From positions 3,444,501 to 3,508,500 of the forward strand of contig NZ_CP129672.1 of assembly GCF_030505195.1 (NCBI RefSeq): 64,000 nucleotides of DNA, read 5' to 3'. Below, piece after piece: positions 62,794 to 64,000 of this stretch (position 1 is its first letter; the number at the start of each line of letters is the position of its first letter). A model generated the notes under the pieces. That model worked only from the letters and a program-made list of their open reading frames with translations. It was not told the origin of the DNA and searched no databases. This DNA is from Comamonas testosteroni (GTDB taxonomy: Bacteria; Pseudomonadota; Gammaproteobacteria; Burkholderiales; Burkholderiaceae_C). A program made the translations under genes and the position numbers.

Positions 62794-63867
62794 TCAGGGC
62801 TTGTTACCTGTGGGGAAGGGCCAGGCGGCTTGAGGTGCCAGGCGGGTCTGTGCCACGGGTGCGGTGGTTTCGGTGACGGCGGCAGGGGCAGGTGCAGGTG
62901 CGGCAGCTTTCTTGGGGGCAGCCTTCTTGGGTGCAGCCTTTGCAGGAGCAGCGGTCTTTGCAGGAGCAGCAGCGGCCTTGGCAGCAGTTGCAGTCTTCTT
63001 GGGTGCAGCGGCCTTGGCAGCAGTTGCAGCCTTCTTGGGTGCAGCGGCCTTGGCAGCAGTTGCAGCCTTCTTGGGTGCAGCGGCCTTGGCAGCAGTTGCA
63101 GCCTTCTTGGGCGCAGCAGCCTTGGCAGCAGTTGCAGCCTTCTTGGGAGCGGCGGCCTTGGCAGCAGTTGCAGCCTTCTTGGGTGCAGCAGCCTTGGCAG
63201 CAGTTGCAGCCTTCTTGGGGGCGGCGGCCTTGGCAGCAGTTGCAGCCTTCTTGGGGGCAGCAGCCTTGGCAGTCGTTGCAGCCTTCTTGGGGGCAGCAGC
63301 CTTGGCAGCGGTTGCAGCCTTTGCAGGAGCAGCGGCCTTGGCAGCAGTTGCAGCTTTCTTAGTTGCAGCCTTTGCAGGAGCAGCGGCCTTGGCAGCGGTT
63401 GCAGCCTTCTTGGGTGCAGCCTTTGCAGGAGCAGCGGCCTTGGCAGCAGTTGCAGCCTTCTTGGGTGCAGCCTTTGCAGGAGCAGCGGCCTTGGCAGCGG
63501 TTGCAGCCTTCTTGGGGGCAGCCTTTGCAGGAGCAGCGGCCTTGGCAGCGGTTGCAGCCTTCTTGGGTGCAGCCTTTGCAGGAGCAGCCTTGGCAGCGGT
63601 TGCAGCCTTCTTGGGTGCAGCCTTTGCAGGAGCAGCAGCCTTGGCAGCGGTTGCAGCCTTCTTGGGTGCAGCCTTTGCAGGAGCAGCAGCCTTGGCAGCA
63701 GTTGCAGCCTTCTTGGGTGCAGCCTTTGCAGGAGCAGCGGCCTTGGGGGCGGCAGTCTTGGTTGCAGCTGTTTTCTTCACAGCTTCAGCCTTGGGCGCGG
63801 CCGCCTTCTTGGCAGGGGTCTTTTTTTCGGTTGTGGCCTTGGCGGCCGTCTTCTTCGCAGTTGCCAT
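62794..63867 (-). CDS. Histone H1-like Lys/Ala/Pro-repeat nucleoid protein
   Basis: A 357-residue, strongly basic, low-complexity protein made of KKAATAAKAAAP-type repeats, similar to AlgP and the H1-like proteins of Bordetella and Ralstonia. Two unit types are seen: a 17-residue unit (KAAPKKAATAAKAAAPA) in the N-terminal half and a 12-residue unit (KKAATAAKAAAP) in the C-terminal half. The last ~35 residues are different (TETTAPVAQTRLAPQAAWPFPTGNKP at the end). It probably binds DNA non-specifically. The ATG at 63867 lies 6 bases after GGAG; another ATG at 63870 is too close. Repeat number is likely to vary between strains. Confidence 0.93.
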   Translation of the reverse strand: MATAKKTAAKATTEKKTPAKKAAAPKAEAVKKTAATKTAAPKAAAPAKAAPKKAATAAKAAAPAKAAPKKAATAAKAAAPAKAAPKKAATAAKAAPAKAAPKKAATAAKAAAPAKAAPKKAATAAKAAAPAKAAPKKAATAAKAAAPAKAAPKKAATAAKAAAPAKAATKKAATAAKAAAPAKAATAAKAAAPKKAATTAKAAAPKKAATAAKAAAPKKAATAAKAAAPKKAATAAKAAAPKKAATAAKAAAPKKAATAAKAAAPKKAATAAKAAAPKKAATAAKAAAPKKTATAAKAAAAPAKTAAPAKAAPKKAAPKKAAAPAPAPAAVTETTAPVAQTRLAPQAAWPFPTGNKP

Positions 63868-63896
63868 CATTTTCTCCTTCGTTGATTTGCATAAGA

Positions 63897-63952
63897 CGTC
63901 CGGCTCTTTGCAGTGCCGGACGATTCAAAGCGATGTGGAGTTACGCATCGCT
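63897..63952 (-). promoter_or_regulatory. Two hairpins in the upstream region of the H1-like gene
   Basis: CGTCCGGC (63897-63904) pairs with GCCGGACG (63915-63922), and AGCGATG (63929-63935) with CATCGCT (63946-63952). They lie 30-85 bases before the start codon and lack T-tracts, so they may be leader structures of the mRNA or protein-binding sites. Confidence 0.4.
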
Positions 63953-64000
63953 AGGAACACAAATTTGCTTCACGCCAAAAATCTCAGTTTTTTGTAGCAA

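Noticed and set aside
62770..63997. Long plus-strand open frames (Ser/Cys/Gly-rich and Ala/Gly-rich) opposite the H1-like gene
   Set aside because: They are products of the repetitive DNA read in reverse; only the minus-strand frame has a ribosome-binding site and a known protein type.

Overview
This window reads as chromosome of a betaproteobacterium of the family Comamonadaceae, most likely Comamonas or a close relative. The basis is the GC-rich coding sequence, the complete Burkholderiales-type division and cell wall (dcw) cluster, Bug-type solute receptors, a KAAAP-repeat histone H1-like protein, and two short dispersed repeat families of a kind I associate with this family. The genus is inference; no rRNA or tRNA gene is present to confirm it.

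Layout. 1-1266: an incomplete Nudix/metallo-beta-lactamase fusion gene leaving the left edge. 1380-9853: a catabolic cluster with a crotonase, a feruloyl-CoA synthase-type ligase, a short-chain dehydrogenase, two near-identical Tat-exported Bug receptors, an acyl-CoA dehydrogenase and a MarR regulator. A perfect palindrome in the first promoter is a likely MarR operator. 9904-12563: dapF, a DUF484 gene and xerC. 12774-18756: a CobW GTPase, a DksA whose zinc-finger cysteines are mostly lost, a STAS protein, and hslV-hslU. 19022-37926: mraZ, rsmH, ftsL, ftsI, murE, murF, mraY, murD, ftsW, murG, murC, ddlB, ftsQ, ftsA, ftsZ, lpxC, largely joined by 4-base ATGA/GTGA-type overlaps. 38317-41832: an RcnB-like protein, an AT-richer stretch, and an unusual radical SAM enzyme with a possible small upstream peptide and a downstream alpha/beta hydrolase. 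41826-47972 (minus strand): ruvC, mtgA, aroE, a TonB-like protein, an RNase II/R-family enzyme and a YqiA-like esterase. 48150-52921: rodA, tldD and a DAHP synthase gene preceded by a Phe/Tyr/Trp-rich leader peptide and a terminator/antiterminator. 53018-63867: yqcC, mpl, tlpA-like, accB-accC, prmA, a DUF3426 protein with two hexanucleotide microsatellites, a PfkB kinase and the H1-like gene.

How the genes fit together. The dcw block supplies almost the full set for UDP-MurNAc-pentapeptide synthesis, lipid II formation and septum assembly. Outside it, mtgA, rodA and mpl add peptidoglycan polymerisation, elongation and recycling, and dapF and aroE/aroG supply meso-DAP and aromatic precursors. 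The catabolic cluster looks like CoA-dependent degradation of hydroxycinnamates or their dihydro forms; no thiolase or vanillin dehydrogenase is in view.

Most notable non-coding signals: the aromatic attenuator before the DAHP synthase (51577-51703), the candidate MarR operator (1386-1400), a 10-nt-period MraZ-box array (19022-19046), a terminator-ended gap between rodA and tldD that may encode a small RNA, and dispersed repeats that appear to have been absorbed into the reading frames of dapF, murD and aroE. The best candidate for an undescribed system is the radical SAM locus at 39475-41832.
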